Shown one piece after another: positions 40,047 through 41,088 of a stretch of 41,088 bases of DNA. Location: positions 1-41,088 of the forward strand of contig JACPBO010000010.1 in assembly GCA_016180285.1 (NCBI GenBank), given 5' to 3'. This DNA comes from Candidatus Woesearchaeota archaeon (GTDB lineage Archaea > Nanobdellota > Nanobdellia > Woesearchaeales > JACPBO01). The notes below the pieces were generated by a model, which was given only the letters and a program-made list of their open reading frames with translations, made no database searches and was not told the DNA's origin. Made by a program: the position numbers and the translations under genes. Every line of letters begins with the position of its first letter. Positions within the stretch are counted from its first letter, which is position 1.

Positions 40047-40945
40047 TTTATTCTCAGCATTCTATCCAATGCCTTCTTTGCATTTTTTCTTATTCTTGCA
40101 GGCACATCAACTTCGTTTGTTTCATTATTAAGGCAATCATAAACCTTCTGCAGATTGTTCTTTTTCTGCTGCAGGCAGATTGTTCCCAGCGTATAAAATA
40201 TTTTATTCGGAACTTCCAGCCTGAGCCTTTCAACCATTCCTGCTTCTGTGCAGATCATGAATTCATTGGCATCTGATTTTTTGGCAATATCAACCATTCC
40301 GGATGTCGAGCAGACAGCATCTGCTTCATCTATCGCATCAGCCGGGCATTCTGGATGAGCGATAACAACTGCATCTGGGTGCTGCTTTTTTGCTTCCTTA
40401 ATTTGTTCTGATAAAAACCTTGCATGCACATAGCAATAGCCCTGCCACGGGATTATCTTCTTGCTTGTGAACCTTGCAGCATAATCAGCAAGATTCCTGT
40501 CGGGAACAAAAATAATATTTCTTTCTTTAAGCGAGTTAACAACTTTAACAGCATTTGCAGAAGTGCAGCAAATATCCGAAACTGCCTTTACTTCTGCTGT
40601 TGTATTTATATAAGAAACAACAGCCACATCCTTGTATTTCTTTTTTTCCTCAAGCAATTCTTCTGCGGTAACCATTGCAGCCATAGGGCATTTTGCCTCC
40701 AAGGCAGGCAGCAGCACTTTCTTTTCAGGATTCAGTATTTTTGCGGATTCTGCCATGAAATCAACTCCGCAGAATACAATGATCTTTGCATTAGTTTCAG
40801 CTGCTTTTCTGCTAAGCTCAAGCGAGTCGCCGATAAAATCAGCTACTTTGTAGATTTCAGGCCGCTGGTAGTTATGAACCAGTATAACTGCATCTTTCTT
40901 TTTCTTCAGGTTGTTTATTTTTTGAATTAATGTTCTTTCATCCAT
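40043..40945 (-). CDS. nadA: Quinolinate synthase
   Basis: [4Fe-4S] enzyme that condenses iminoaspartate with dihydroxyacetone phosphate to quinolinate. The three cluster cysteines are in place: Cys86 (KCPMA), Cys171 (GYCYVH) and Cys257 (TICLQQKKN), with the usual spacing of about 85 residues, and HNYQRPE and HPEC motifs. Its second substrate comes from the pathway served by TpiA. The ATG at 40945, one base after the upstream stop, is preferred over an in-frame TTG at 40954 that overlaps it. nadC (the next enzyme) is not in the window. Confidence 0.94.
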   Translation of the reverse strand: MDERTLIQKINNLKKKKDAVILVHNYQRPEIYKVADFIGDSLELSRKAAETNAKIIVFCGVDFMAESAKILNPEKKVLLPALEAKCPMAAMVTAEELLEEKKKYKDVAVVSYINTTAEVKAVSDICCTSANAVKVVNSLKERNIIFVPDRNLADYAARFTSKKIIPWQGYCYVHARFLSEQIKEAKKQHPDAVVIAHPECPADAIDEADAVCSTSGMVDIAKKSDANEFMICTEAGMVERLRLEVPNKIFYTLGTICLQQKKNNLQKVYDCLNNETNEVDVPARIRKNAKKALDRMLRIK

Positions 40946-40946
40946 T

Positions 40947-41088
40947 TTAACCAAACTCTATTGTCCTTAATGGCTTGTCTGCAATGCTGACTCTTATTAC
41001 AGATTTATGGCCATAATTAAAATCTTTCCATCCATCAATTGTTAACAAATCGTTTTTAGTCATGCCTGAAATTACTGTTATTTCCTTA
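40947..41088 (-). CDS. Probable NAD kinase, C-terminal fragment (runs off the window)
   Basis: A 46-residue C-terminal end reading EITVISGMTKNDLLTIDGWK, then NYGHKSVIRVSIADKPLR and TIEFG, open at the window edge. The pattern (V/I)TIDG ... (D)xVxVxxADKPLRxI matches the last strands of ATP-NAD kinases. The position directly before nadA, one base apart from its ATG, suits a NAD(P) operon. Only the tail is visible, so the identification is provisional. Confidence 0.5.
   Translation of the reverse strand, partial: KEITVISGMTKNDLLTIDGWKDFNYGHKSVIRVSIADKPLRTIEFG

Overview
The window looks like a DPANN-type archaeal chromosome, most likely Woesearchaeota or a near relative; this is an inference from gene content, not a placement. 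Archaeal markers are ribosomal protein S6e, the initiation factor aIF2-gamma, a TrmB and an Lrp-type regulator, an archaeal four-subunit pyruvate:ferredoxin oxidoreductase, pilin-like N-termini, and A/T-rich TATA boxes about 25 bases before many start codons (leaderless style). Many genes inside operons instead have a GGAGG or GGTGA ribosome binding site. I see no tRNA, rRNA, CRISPR array or transposase.

Layout. 1-5409 (+): an NSUN-type RNA m5C methyltransferase, a membrane-anchored winged-helix protein and a 998-residue beta-helix surface protein. 5488-8183: an accessory patch with a lipoprotein, a 57-residue zinc ribbon protein, an unknown membrane-anchored protein and a CPBP intramembrane protease. 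8291-13405 (-): porG-porD-porA-porB, then a PEP-swivel-domain protein and a thioredoxin reductase carrying a palindromic 48-codon in-frame insertion. 13491-14928 (-): an operon of very small redox-like proteins (DUF1858, a 47-residue protein, DUF1059) ending in a DUF4382 lipoprotein, divergent from an Lrp-like regulator with a Cys-rich tail. 15689-19668: a membrane protein, TrmB, an unknown gene, then S6e and aIF2-gamma. 19764-22531 (+): two pilin-like proteins flanking a small membrane protein and a Cys-rich lipoprotein. 23017-29627 (-): a four-gene operon of secreted proteins led by a 1105-residue glycine-rich protein.

29712-34564: triosephosphate isomerase followed by an AT-rich accessory island. 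The island holds a tightly coupled operon of a ribbon-helix-helix protein, a 45-residue protein equal to the C-terminal helix of HsdS, a rhomboid protease and a PIN-domain protein. A convergent winged-helix gene follows, then a divergent pair of small membrane genes and a frameshifted conserved gene. 34595-41088 (-): thioredoxin, the two subunits of an NfnAB/SudAB-type ferredoxin:NADP oxidoreductase separated by an unknown two-helix membrane protein, a NYN-domain protein, and nadB-nadA preceded by the probable C-terminus of NAD kinase.

Together the core genes describe an anaerobe that oxidises pyruvate with ferredoxin (Por), passes electrons to NADPH (Nfn), uses NADPH for thiol reduction (TrxB, thioredoxin) and makes NAD(P) itself (nadB, nadA, putative NAD kinase). 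The least explained parts are the ribbon-helix-helix/mini-HsdS/rhomboid/PIN operon, the palindromic insertion in trxB, the membrane protein inside the nfn operon, and the glycine-rich secreted operon.
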